NCBI GenBank assembly: GCA_029861485.1
Contig: JAOTZF010000010.1
Location: forward strand, 1 to 15,488
Direction: 5' to 3'
DNA from: Thermoleophilia bacterium
GTDB lineage: Bacteria; Actinomycetota; Thermoleophilia; Miltoncostaeales; Miltoncostaeaceae
DNA: 15,488 nucleotides
Below are positions 1-6,264 of this stretch, piece after piece; the first letter of the stretch is position 1, and every line of letters starts with the position of its first letter. The notes under the pieces are model-generated. The model ran no database searches and was not told where the DNA came from. It saw nothing but the letters and a program-made list of their open reading frames with translations. A program made the translations under genes and the position numbers.

Positions 1-1061
1 ATCTGGACCTCGATGGCGTGCTCGCCCGGGTTGAGTCGCCGGGTCGAGGTGTGGCGAAAATGCTGGTTCTTGCGGATCTTCAGGCGCTCGCCGGGCACCA
101 GCTCCCGCTCGGCCCACTTGAACACCTTAGGACCGAGAGAGCCGTCCTTGCGCCGATAGTGGACGGCATAGTCGATCAGCAGCGCCTGGTCTGTCGATGC
201 GCCCGAGGCCAGCGAAAGCTCGATTCCGAACGAGTCGCCCACCGCGACCGGTGTCGGACTGAGCCGGAGCCTGATGTTGGAGATCTCCGGAGGGCCGTAT
301 CCGAGTAGCTGCAGCGCGCCCTGGTGACCCTCCTTCACCAGCCTGCGCAAGCCGTGGCGTACCACCCACCGACGCGTGTCGGTTCGGTGCTCGAGCCACC
401 GAGCGGCCGTCGCCACGACGAAATCCGGGTGCGAGCGCGAGTGGTCGTTGAGGTGGTTCGCAACGGACCTCTGCACGTACCGCTCCGGGTCGTCCACCAG
501 AGCGTCCAGCACGAAGAGCGTGATCGTCGGATCAGCCTGGAAGTCCTTCAGGGCCTGCCCCCATGGAAGACGCGGTCGTGTGCCCTCGCTGCACAGGCGC
601 CGCACGTGCACGCTCGGATCGTCGAGCCAGCGCACGATGATTCCGAGAGTCAGGTCCCGATGGAGGGCCAGGTACGGGCGGATGGCGAACTCGGCGGAGA
701 AGCGCTGCGTCAACTCCCGCAGGGCGGCGAGCGACAGCCTGGGCTCATCCAGGCCCCGCTCCTCGACGAACTGACAGAGCGGCCAGACCTCGAAGGCCTC
801 CGCCACGTCGCCAGTGCCCTCGAGTGCCGGCCCCAGGGTGCCGACGATCATCTCGAGCGCGTCGGGATACGCCGGCGGCAGGAACCCGGCCAGGACGTCG
901 GCCACGTGAGCCACACGGGCCTTGAGCTCGAGCGCCTCCAGACCGTCGATCGCCGTCGCCACGAATTCGTCCCGCTCAAACGACGATGCACCGCCGGAGA
1001 GCTGGTCTCCCAGACGCCCGACCGCAGCCGGGCCCATGAGATCCTTCAGCGCCTGGGCCAT
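1..1061 (-). CDS. AlkC-type DNA alkylation repair glycosylase (3' end cut by window edge)
   Basis: Predicted DNA glycosylase that removes alkylated bases such as 3-methyladenine, starting base-excision repair. I translated 353 codons on the minus strand from ATG 1061-1059. The N-terminus MAQALKDLMGPAAVGRL matches the usual AlkC start (MAEPLKDLF-like). The middle is HEAT-like helical repeat and contains VRRLCSEGTRPRLPW and, further on, SVANHLNDHS and HPDF, followed by a WVVRHGLRRLVKEG...LLGYGPP stretch. From about residue 255 the sequence turns beta-rich (LRLSPTPVAVGDSFGIELSL), consistent with the Ig-like C-terminal domain of some AlkC proteins. The family is about 370 residues long, so only the last few codons are missing. 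An in-frame stop lies just upstream of the ATG, which fixes the start, and there is no convincing Shine-Dalgarno. The gene is divergent from the GNAT gene. The family call is from remembered motifs, not a search. Confidence 0.88.
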   Translation of the reverse strand, partial: MAQALKDLMGPAAVGRLGDQLSGGASSFERDEFVATAIDGLEALELKARVAHVADVLAGFLPPAYPDALEMIVGTLGPALEGTGDVAEAFEVWPLCQFVEERGLDEPRLSLAALRELTQRFSAEFAIRPYLALHRDLTLGIIVRWLDDPSVHVRRLCSEGTRPRLPWGQALKDFQADPTITLFVLDALVDDPERYVQRSVANHLNDHSRSHPDFVVATAARWLEHRTDTRRWVVRHGLRRLVKEGHQGALQLLGYGPPEISNIRLRLSPTPVAVGDSFGIELSLASGASTDQALLIDYAVHYRRKDGSLGPKVFKWAERELVPGERLKIRKNQHFRHTSTRRLNPGEHAIEVQ

Positions 1062-1190
1062 ATCTTCAAAAGCTCAGCCACCGGCGGCGACCGTACCACC
1101 AAGATCCCTCGGAAAACGCCCGACATCTCGCCGGGCGGACTCTAATGTCAGGTTGCGGCATGAGACCGCCTGACAGCCAGTCTCGGCCTC

Positions 1191-1196
1191 TATTCT
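1191..1196 (+). promoter_or_regulatory. Candidate -10 box (TATTCT) for the GNAT gene
   Basis: TATTCT fits the actinobacterial TANNNT -10 consensus and lies 10 nt before the ATG at 1207, so transcription would begin within a few bases of the start codon. No Shine-Dalgarno is visible between them, which agrees with a leaderless or nearly leaderless mRNA. A CTGACA lies about 15 nt further upstream as a possible but closely spaced -35. Confidence 0.4.
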
Positions 1197-1206
1197 CCAC
1201 CCAGCG

Positions 1207-1638
1207 ATGACCACCGTACGACCGCCGATCACCATCGTCGAGGCGGACCTCGACCGGCATTTCACCGGGATCGTGGAGGTCTACCGCGCCAATGAATGGA
1301 GCCACGCGCAAAACCCGGAGCGGCTCAGGACGGCAATCGAGCTCTCCTCGTACGCCGTGGTGGCCACCGAGGGCGAGCAGGTCGTCGGCTTCGCCCGTGC
1401 GATGTCGGACGGAGCCTTCGCGGTCTACATCGCCGACATTCTGGTGCTGCCGGAGTTGCAGCGCCAGGGCATCGGCCGCAGCTTGGTGAAGGAGCTCCTC
1501 GATCGCTATCCCATGGAGCGCTTCCATCATCAGGTCTTGGTCGCCGAGCGCGGCGCCGAAGGCTTCTACCGGCGCCTCGGCCTGGTCCCGGTCGGCAGCT
1601 TCGGGCTGACCGCCTTCATTCGCACGCGCGACCAGTAG
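1207..1638 (+). CDS. GNAT family N-acetyltransferase
   Basis: A 143-residue protein of the Gcn5-related N-acetyltransferase fold, which transfers an acetyl group from acetyl-CoA to an amine. The acetyl-CoA pyrophosphate-binding motif A is clear at about residues 80-97: VLPELQRQGIGRSLVKELL, with the Q/R-x-x-G-x-G core at Q85-G88-G90. The preceding strand (VVGFARAMSDG...AVYIADILV) and the following FYRRLGLVPVG fit motifs D/A and B. The length is typical of a single-domain GNAT. The substrate cannot be read from the sequence. The start at 1207 has no Shine-Dalgarno but lies 10 nt after a TANNNT box. It is divergent from the AlkC gene, with 145 bp between them. Confidence 0.88.
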   Translation: MTTVRPPITIVEADLDRHFTGIVEVYRANEWSHAQNPERLRTAIELSSYAVVATEGEQVVGFARAMSDGAFAVYIADILVLPELQRQGIGRSLVKELLDRYPMERFHHQVLVAERGAEGFYRRLGLVPVGSFGLTAFIRTRDQ

Positions 1639-1643
1639 AGCAC

Positions 1644-1663
1644 GCCGCCCTCCTAAAGGCGGC
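1644..1663 (+). terminator. Short stem-loop after the GNAT gene
   Basis: GCCGCC (1644-1649) and GGCGGC (1658-1663) can pair as a 6-bp all-GC stem with an 8-nt loop, starting 6 nt after the GNAT stop. No T-run follows. It could weaken read-through into the next gene, 50 bp downstream, but the stem is short. Confidence 0.3.
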
Positions 1664-1713
1664 CACGGCGAGCGCCGACACAAGCTGGGACTCCCACGGA
1701 GGGGAAGCCCGGC

Positions 1714-2466
1714 ATGGCGAAGGACGCGCCTCCCAATACCAAGCACATCCACCTCGAGGGGCTGGCGGTTCTCATCTGCGGGCTGGCGCTGCTCGCCATC
1801 GGGCTGATCGGCATCCCCGCGTCGTCCGCGGCCGGATCGAGCCCGGGCACGCTCGCAGCCCAACGGCTCTCAAACGAGCTTGCGACCTTCGCGAGGAGCA
1901 ACGGCTACCCCGTGGGCCGCCCGCGCGTCCGCCGCCTCGATCCGAGCTCGGCGGGGCGCCTCGACCTCGGTCGTGGTGCCAGTACCGCCATCGGCGGCCT
2001 CTCGCTCAAGGACCGCACCATCCTGCTCTCGCCCGACGCGCTCCGCGCAGCGAGGAACGCAACCTCGGAGAACGGAGTCAGGATCGCCTCGTTTCAACTG
2101 GTGAAGCTGATCATCCACGAGCAACTGCACCAGGTCACATGGCGCCACCGGTCGGAGTGGTACCCGGTCGGCTCGCCCGAGCGGAATCGGGACGAGGGCC
2201 TGACCGAGGCGCTCGCCTGGGATCTCGCCCGGGTCTGGTGCTCGCGCAGCGGCAACACGTGCACGGGAAACCGCCGGGTGGTACAGGCGTACACGTCCTT
2301 CGTCGCTCGCATGCGTCGCCTGGCACTGGGCGCGACGGGCGCCCGCGCGTTTACCGCCCGGCCGGCGAAGATCTGGATGCGGGACTATCTCAGGGGTGGC
2401 GACATGCGCCGTGCTCTGCTGCGTGAGCGCGCTCGCCAGCGGCGAGCATCGCGCCACGTCCGCTAG
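1714..2466 (+). CDS. Membrane-anchored putative zinc metallopeptidase (HEXXH protein)
   Basis: A 250-residue protein with a hydrophobic segment at about residues 15-40 (signal anchor or signal peptide) and an extracytoplasmic remainder. The likely catalytic helix is LVKLIIHEQLHQV, with HEQLH at 135-139. RDEGLTEALAWD follows at 159-170, so E161 or E165 is a candidate third zinc ligand in an HEXXH-plus-Glu (gluzincin-like) layout. C176 and C183 may form a disulfide (CSRSGNTC). The tail is rich in Arg. The start is well supported: GGAGGGG at 1698-1704 lies 9 nt before the ATG. The stop TAG shares a CTAG with the stop of the minus-strand gene next door. I do not recognise a named family. Protease activity is inferred from the motif alone. 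Confidence 0.75.
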   Translation: MAKDAPPNTKHIHLEGLAVLICGLALLAIGLIGIPASSAAGSSPGTLAAQRLSNELATFARSNGYPVGRPRVRRLDPSSAGRLDLGRGASTAIGGLSLKDRTILLSPDALRAARNATSENGVRIASFQLVKLIIHEQLHQVTWRHRSEWYPVGSPERNRDEGLTEALAWDLARVWCSRSGNTCTGNRRVVQAYTSFVARMRRLALGATGARAFTARPAKIWMRDYLRGGDMRRALLRERARQRRASRHVR

Positions 2467-2588
2467 GCGGCCTCGCGTTCGATCAGCTGATCGACGTCGG
2501 CGTTGAACTCGCGAAGCAGTTCGCGAACCTCGGTCAACTCGTCGTTGAGGTGGTCAACGGTGTCGGGCGCGGGACCGGGAGTGCTCAT
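2463..2588 (-). CDS. Small 41-residue coiled-coil protein, function unknown
   Basis: The ORF runs from ATG 2588-2586 and encodes MSTPGPAPDTVDHLNDELTE followed by VRELLREFNADVDQLIEREAA. After a short Pro-rich start, the rest is one acidic amphipathic helix with leucines at heptad-like spacing, likely a coiled coil and soluble. A Shine-Dalgarno (AAAGGTGG) sits about 5 nt before the ATG. Its codons favour G/C at the third position, and the reading frame ends exactly against the convergent HEXXH gene (shared CTAG). I could not assign a family. A possible role as an oligomerising or partner-binding peptide is speculation. It faces away from the pentapeptide-repeat operon. Confidence 0.6.
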   Translation of the reverse strand: MSTPGPAPDTVDHLNDELTEVRELLREFNADVDQLIEREAA

Positions 2589-2780
2589 ACGTCCACCTTT
2601 GGGCAGGAGGGGAGTGGATAAGGTCACACTGAAGGTTCGAGTTCCCGTACCTCCACCCTGCTCGACTTTTCGGCGGAACACTGAGGTTTTTGCGGTCAGT
2701 CCGGGGTATCCGGGCCCGGTCAGACGCCTCTGGCGATTCTCGCCCGGTTGTGATGGCGTTGTGAGTTCAGCGATGCCCCG

Positions 2781-2797
2781 GAGGTCGCAAGGACCTC
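2781..2797. other. Small perfect inverted repeat in the divergent intergenic region
   Basis: GAGGTC (2781-2786), a 5-nt loop GCAAG, then GACCTC (2792-2797). It lies about 48 bp upstream of the pentapeptide gene start and 190 bp from the divergent small gene. It could be an operator half-site pair or a short hairpin. Nothing else supports a role. Confidence 0.25.
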
Positions 2798-2827
2798 GCG
2801 CCACCGGCAATACCCACGGGTCACGCG

Positions 2828-2833
2828 TAGCGT
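2828..2833 (+). promoter_or_regulatory. Candidate -10 box (TAGCGT) for the pentapeptide/phosphoesterase operon
   Basis: TAGCGT matches TANNNT and ends 11 nt before the ATG at 2845, where no Shine-Dalgarno is seen. The same GTAGCGTCG string precedes the membrane-protein gene at 8655 at nearly the same distance. I see no clear -35. Confidence 0.35.
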
Positions 2834-2844
2834 CGCTTCTTCTT

Positions 2845-3666
2845 ATGGCCGAAGCACAAGTCGAGATTCTCCCCGAGGTGCGCGAGAGGCGCGCCGAGCG
2901 CCGCCGGCAGGAGCGCAACCGCGCCCGGCGCACGTGGGCCATCTTGGGCACCCTCGCGGTGACCGTAGTCGTTGTGGCTGCGGCAGTGGCCCTCCTGTGG
3001 CCAGGCGGCGGCGCAACCACGCCCCCCGACCTCTCGGGAGAGGACCGCACCGGCCTTGAGGCGATCGAAGCCGACTACTCAGGCCTGCTCGCGGCCGGCG
3101 CCGTGCTGGCCGACGCCGATCTGCGCCGCGCCGATCTCCTCGGCGCCGATCTGAGCAATGCCGACCTCACGCGTGCCGACCTACGCGGAGCGGACATGAC
3201 CGGAGCGAATCTGGCCGCTGCGGACCTCACGGGCGCCAATCTACGCGGAGCGGTGCTCGCCGGGGCCAACTTGCGCGGAGCCGAGATCAAGCGGGTGAAC
3301 CTGCGCGATGCCACGCTCAGCAACGCCACGCTCTCGGGCCTTCTGTTCATCGGGGTCGGGCTTCAAGGCGCAGACCTGTCCGGTGCGGACCTGTCAGGTG
3401 CGGACCTGCGCGGCGCGCAGCTCGATCAGACCGGCCTCGGCCAGGCTAATCTGCGTGGCGCCGACCTGCGCAACGCCGACATGGGCGGGGTCTCGCTGGG
3501 AGGCGCCGATCTACGCGACGCCGACCTGAGTGGTGCCACCCTCGACGATGCATACCTGGTGGACGCCGATTTGAGGGGGGCCGATCTGGCCGGCGCCTCG
3601 ACGACCGGCGCGGATCTGACCGGAGCCACACTCGACTCGGGAGCAACGCTAAGCTCATCTCCATGA
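2845..3666 (+). CDS. Membrane-anchored pentapeptide-repeat protein
   Basis: A 273-residue protein. Residues 1-30 are cytoplasmic and very Arg-rich (EVRERRAERRRQERNRARR), residues about 31-52 form one transmembrane helix, and the rest is predicted to lie outside the membrane. From about residue 88 to the end there are some 35 pentapeptide units of the A(D/N)LXX type (ADLRR ADLLG ADLSN and so on), which should fold as a right-handed quadrilateral beta-helix. The run is broken once near residues 163-173 (SGLLFIGVGLQ). Pentapeptide proteins often act as interaction scaffolds, but no specific role can be read here. I chose the ATG at 2845 because upstream in-frame ATGs would lengthen it into a non-coding-like stretch and overlap the antisense small gene. 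Its TGA overlaps the next gene's ATG (ATGA), so the two are translationally coupled. Confidence 0.85.
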   Translation: MAEAQVEILPEVRERRAERRRQERNRARRTWAILGTLAVTVVVVAAAVALLWPGGGATTPPDLSGEDRTGLEAIEADYSGLLAAGAVLADADLRRADLLGADLSNADLTRADLRGADMTGANLAAADLTGANLRGAVLAGANLRGAEIKRVNLRDATLSNATLSGLLFIGVGLQGADLSGADLSGADLRGAQLDQTGLGQANLRGADLRNADMGGVSLGGADLRDADLSGATLDDAYLVDADLRGADLAGASTTGADLTGATLDSGATLSSSP

Positions 3667-4880
3667 ACTTCGGCAGCGTGCGGCTGCGCAGGACCGCCCT
3701 GCGTGATCTGGCTCTAGTGGCCGTTGCCCTCATTGCCCTCGCCGTGGTGAGCGTTGTGAAGGGCACCGACAGCGCAAGCGGGAGCGGCGACAGCCCGTGG
3801 GTGTTCGTGAGCATCCCGGACTTCCTCAACGCCGACGTCGCGAATCCGGATGAGCAATGGGACGACGTGCTCGACTACACGCTCGACCGCGTCGAGGAGG
3901 AGCAGCCGGACTTCGTCCTGGTACCCGGCGACCTCGTGCTGGGCGAGTGGTCGAACGACCCGGAGACTATTTCCCGCCAGGCGGCGATCTTCTACTCGGC
4001 CTGGAAGCAACGCTTCGAGGAACATGATCTCACTTTCTACCCGCTGCTAGGGGATCACGAGATCGGCGACAACCCTTGGCCGGCCGAGAAGGCGCAGGCC
4101 GTGCCGGCCTACAAGCGAGCCTTCCGAGAGAACTTCGAGCTGCCCGACAACGGCCCCAGCGACGAGCAGTGGGTCGCCTACTCGGTGCGCCACAAGAACT
4201 TGCTGCTCGTGGCCCTCGACGCCTTCGGCTCGACGGACGAGCGGGTCAGCGTCGGGGTAGCCGGCACGCAGCTCGAATGGGCGACCGAGACCTTCGCTTC
4301 ACGGGAGGCGAACGAGCACCTGATCGTGAGTTCACACGTGCCGATTCTCTCCGGGGCACGGGCCCGCAATTCCAGCCGCATTCGTCTGCCGGGCGGCGCG
4401 GGAACGCCCATATGGGAAGCCATCACCCAGGCCGGGACGGACCTCTACCTGGCGGGCGAGTTGCATGACGCCAGCGCACAGGAGAAGGACGGCGTGCTGC
4501 AGATCGTTCACGGGTCGGCGCCCGCCTTCATCCCGGAGATCAACTACCTCGTCGCGAAGGTCTATCCCGACCGCATCGAGACAGAGCTCAAAGCAATTCG
4601 ACTGACGCTCGACGAGGACGCGGTGGTGACCGACGACCCGGCGATGCCGCCGGGATCGGCCGAGAATCTGCCGCAGGCGGCGATCTCCCCGGACATACGG
4701 CAATCGGGGCCTCAGAGCCTCGGTGGCGTCACCGTCCGCTCGACACCCGAGGGCCACGAGTACGCCAACCGCAGCGGCTACTTCGACAGCCGTTACCGGA
4801 ACTTCGATGGCTCGGCCCCCTCTGACGACGCGGCCCCAACAGGGTCCGACGACACCACGACAAACGGCGACGCGCCTTAG
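3663..4880 (+). CDS. Membrane-anchored calcineurin-like metallophosphoesterase
   Basis: A 405-residue protein with an N-terminal transmembrane segment (about residues 14-33) and a calcineurin-like phosphoesterase domain outside the membrane. Motifs in order: SIPDFLNAD (50-58), where DxH would be; VPGDLV (GD at 89-90); LLGDHEIGDNPW (GDHE at 130-133) instead of GNHD/E; SSHVP (H225); and LAGELHD (265-269) instead of GHxH. The core residues are thus present with two unusual swaps. I recall the same variants in other actinobacterial phosphoesterases, so this is probably a distinct active subfamily and not a decayed enzyme. The substrate is unknown. Residues from about 320 on are acidic and low in complexity. 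The start overlaps the pentapeptide gene's stop by ATGA, implying a two-gene operon and perhaps a surface complex. Confidence 0.85.
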   Translation: MNFGSVRLRRTALRDLALVAVALIALAVVSVVKGTDSASGSGDSPWVFVSIPDFLNADVANPDEQWDDVLDYTLDRVEEEQPDFVLVPGDLVLGEWSNDPETISRQAAIFYSAWKQRFEEHDLTFYPLLGDHEIGDNPWPAEKAQAVPAYKRAFRENFELPDNGPSDEQWVAYSVRHKNLLLVALDAFGSTDERVSVGVAGTQLEWATETFASREANEHLIVSSHVPILSGARARNSSRIRLPGGAGTPIWEAITQAGTDLYLAGELHDASAQEKDGVLQIVHGSAPAFIPEINYLVAKVYPDRIETELKAIRLTLDEDAVVTDDPAMPPGSAENLPQAAISPDIRQSGPQSLGGVTVRSTPEGHEYANRSGYFDSRYRNFDGSAPSDDAAPTGSDDTTTNGDAP

Positions 4881-4930
4881 GCCCCCGAAGCCTCGAACCA
4901 GGAGAGCGCGATGAGGGCGGCGTCGGAGGC

Positions 4931-5023
4931 ATGGCGGCCCTGCTCGATCGGCACGGCCACGACGACATCATGGACGACGTCGGCAAGCTCGCGGGGCTCG
5001 CCGCCAAGCTTCTGCAGAGGTAG
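4931..5023 (+). CDS. Possible small helical ORF or frameshifted gene remnant
   Basis: An ATG-to-TAG frame encoding 30 residues, MAALLDRHGHDDIMDDVGKL followed by AGLAAKLLQR. Nearly every codon ends in G or C, as in the real genes here, and the product would be one amphipathic helix. The GGAGG before it is too close to the ATG (1 nt). A better site, AGGAG at about 4900-4904, serves an ATG at 4911 in another frame. One missing base between them would explain both, giving MRAASEA joined to this frame. It may be the third gene of the upstream operon in decayed form, or a chance frame. Confidence 0.25.
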   Translation: MAALLDRHGHDDIMDDVGKLAGLAAKLLQR

Positions 5024-5034
5024 GCGAGCTGCCC

Positions 5035-5056
5035 CCGGCGCGGGGACCCGCGCCGG
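5035..5056. terminator. GC-rich hairpin between convergent genes
   Basis: CCGGCGCGG (5035-5043), a 4-nt loop, then CCGCGCCGG (5048-5056): a perfect 9-bp GC stem. It lies between the end of the plus-strand phosphoesterase region and the end of the minus-strand dodecin gene (stop at 5071), the expected place for a bidirectional terminator. No U-tract follows on either strand. Confidence 0.45.
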
Positions 5057-5070
5057 CGGCTCTGCTCGGC

Positions 5071-5283
5071 TCAGTCCGACTCGTACTTGAACGACAGCTG
5101 CAGTCGAGCCCGAAAGAGCTCCAGCTGGCCGTCGTCGCCGATGACGACGTCGAGCTTCTCGACCTCTGCGACCCTAAGATCACGAAGCGAGCCGGCTGCG
5201 GTGCTCACCGCTTGCTTCGCAGCGTCGTCCCAGGATTTCTCGCTGGTGCCGACGACGTCGATCACACGGTAGACACTGCCCAT
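5071..5283 (-). CDS. Dodecin family protein
   Basis: A 70-residue protein of the dodecin family (COG3360). Dodecins are small proteins that form hollow dodecamers, and many store or buffer flavins in the cytoplasm. The family pattern is clear: MGSVYRVIDVVGTSEKSWDD, then AAKQAVSTAAGSLRDLRVAEVEKLDVVI, then LQLSFKYESD, a strand-helix-strand-strand layout of the expected length. Flavin-binding dodecins have a Trp near the start of the second strand (DWFEV-like). Here that stretch reads LRVAEV, so the flavin-sandwiching Trp is missing and the ligand may differ. A strong Shine-Dalgarno (AAAGGGGG) lies 4 nt before the ATG. The gene stands alone between a hairpin and a decayed region. Confidence 0.9.
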   Translation of the reverse strand: MGSVYRVIDVVGTSEKSWDDAAKQAVSTAAGSLRDLRVAEVEKLDVVIGDDGQLELFRARLQLSFKYESD

Positions 5284-5395
5284 GAGTCCCCCTTTTTTTG
5301 TTGGCTTTGGCTGGGAAGCCTACGTGGACGCGAAACTGCGCGATGCGCGATGACCGTTTGCTGGCCTAACTCGCCTTCGTCGCCGTGGTTGTCCG

Positions 5396-5550
5396 CGCAT
5401 CGCCATCGACGTCGAGGCACTCGGGTTCGAGTCGGTCGAGGACACCCCCGTCGACGGGGACAAGCGAGACCGGCGGGCGCGCCTACGGCCTGGTGGTCGC
5501 GCTCGAGGGCCGTTACGGGAACCGCTGGGTTCTGATCGAGCCCTCCGCTA
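5396..5550 (+). pseudogene. Frameshifted remnant of an unidentified ORF
   Basis: Two adjoining stretches read like real codons but in different frames. From 5396, the frame encoding RIAIDVEALGFESVEDTPVD has G/C in almost every third position. From about 5466, another frame encoding ETGGRAYGLVVALEGRYGNR and then WVLIEPSA takes over. The switch lies at about 5459-5466, and there is no stop matching the second frame before it enters the convergent hydrolase gene. This looks like the tail of a small gene that has taken an indel. No start with a ribosome binding site is seen, and I do not recognise the family. Confidence 0.3.
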
Positions 5551-6264
5551 GGCCGAGGCCCCAAACGTGCTTCCCGGCTCGAGGTCTGGCACCTCGACGT
5601 CGCTCGGAACCAACTTGCGCAGAGCTCCGGGTGTGCCGGTGAGCGGTGGGAAAGTGCCCCAGTGGCCGCACAGCACCTTCTTCACGCCGAGCAGGCGCAC
5701 CGCATGCACGGCCCGCTCCGGCCCCATCGTGAACAGGTCGCCGATCGGCAGGATGGCGACGTCCGGCGAATGGATCTCGGCCAGCAGCGCCATATCGCCG
5801 AACACGTCGGTATCGCCGGCGTGGTAGGCCACCAGGCCGTCGGGGAAATGGAGCATGAACCCGGCGGCACCGCCTCCCTCGGACATCGTGTGCTCGGAGT
5901 CGCCGATGCCGCTGCCGTGCGCTGCGAACACCATTGTCGCCCGCACGCCAGCGGTCTCGATCGTGCCGCCGATCCCCATCTGGGTGACCGCTTTCGCCCC
6001 CTGCTCGATCAGATAGGCACCGACCTCCCAGCTTGCGAAGACCGGCGTCTCGGATTCGCCGACGAAGCCCACGAGGTCCGCGATGTGGTCGATGTGACCG
6101 TGGGTGACGAGCACCCCGTCGACGGGACCGGGTTGCTTGAGGTCGTCTGGGCAGACCGGGTTGTTCTGCAGGAAGGGGTCGACCAGGATCCGCTTCCCTT
6201 CGCTTGTCGTCCAGAGCCAGGTGCCGTGACCGAGCCAGGTCACGGAGTTGCCCTTCAAGTCCAT
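5548..6264 (-). CDS. UPF0173 family metal-dependent hydrolase (metallo-beta-lactamase fold)
   Basis: A 238-residue cytoplasmic protein of the UPF0173/YtkL type, with a metallo-beta-lactamase fold that binds metal ions and hydrolyses an unknown substrate. Visible motifs: VTWLGHGTWLW near the N-terminus, LVDPFLQNNP, the metal site VTHGHIDHIADL (HGHIDH at 55-60, the HxHxDH signature), HTMSEGGGAAGF, AYHAGDTDVFGDM, ILPIGDLFTMGPERA, and the C-terminal CGHWGTFPPLTGTP. These run along the whole family length. A longer frame extends to 6423, but I chose the ATG at 6264 because GGAGG (6271-6275) sits 6 nt before it, homologues begin here, and the extension has no coding character. Monocistronic as far as can be seen. 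Confidence 0.92.
   Translation of the reverse strand: MDLKGNSVTWLGHGTWLWTTSEGKRILVDPFLQNNPVCPDDLKQPGPVDGVLVTHGHIDHIADLVGFVGESETPVFASWEVGAYLIEQGAKAVTQMGIGGTIETAGVRATMVFAAHGSGIGDSEHTMSEGGGAAGFMLHFPDGLVAYHAGDTDVFGDMALLAEIHSPDVAILPIGDLFTMGPERAVHAVRLLGVKKVLCGHWGTFPPLTGTPGALRKLVPSDVEVPDLEPGSTFGASA

Noticed and set aside
324..1145. Long plus-strand ORF of 273 residues
   Set aside because: It lies antisense to the AlkC gene, whose minus-strand translation has clear family motifs. The plus-strand product is His/Arg/Pro-rich and protein-unlike.
2503..2844. Upstream extension of the pentapeptide-repeat ORF
   Set aside because: It overlaps the antisense 41-residue gene, lacks a ribosome site, and its translation has no coding character before residue MAEAQVEI.
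3106..3650. Tandem DNA repeats or a CRISPR-like array
   Set aside because: The 15-bp periodicity comes from codons of the pentapeptide repeat. Units differ at synonymous positions and there are no spacers.
5421..5432. tRNA-like T-loop sequence (GGTTCGAGTC)
   Set aside because: No acceptor stem, anticodon arm or D arm can be drawn around it, and the stretch fits better as part of a decayed coding frame.
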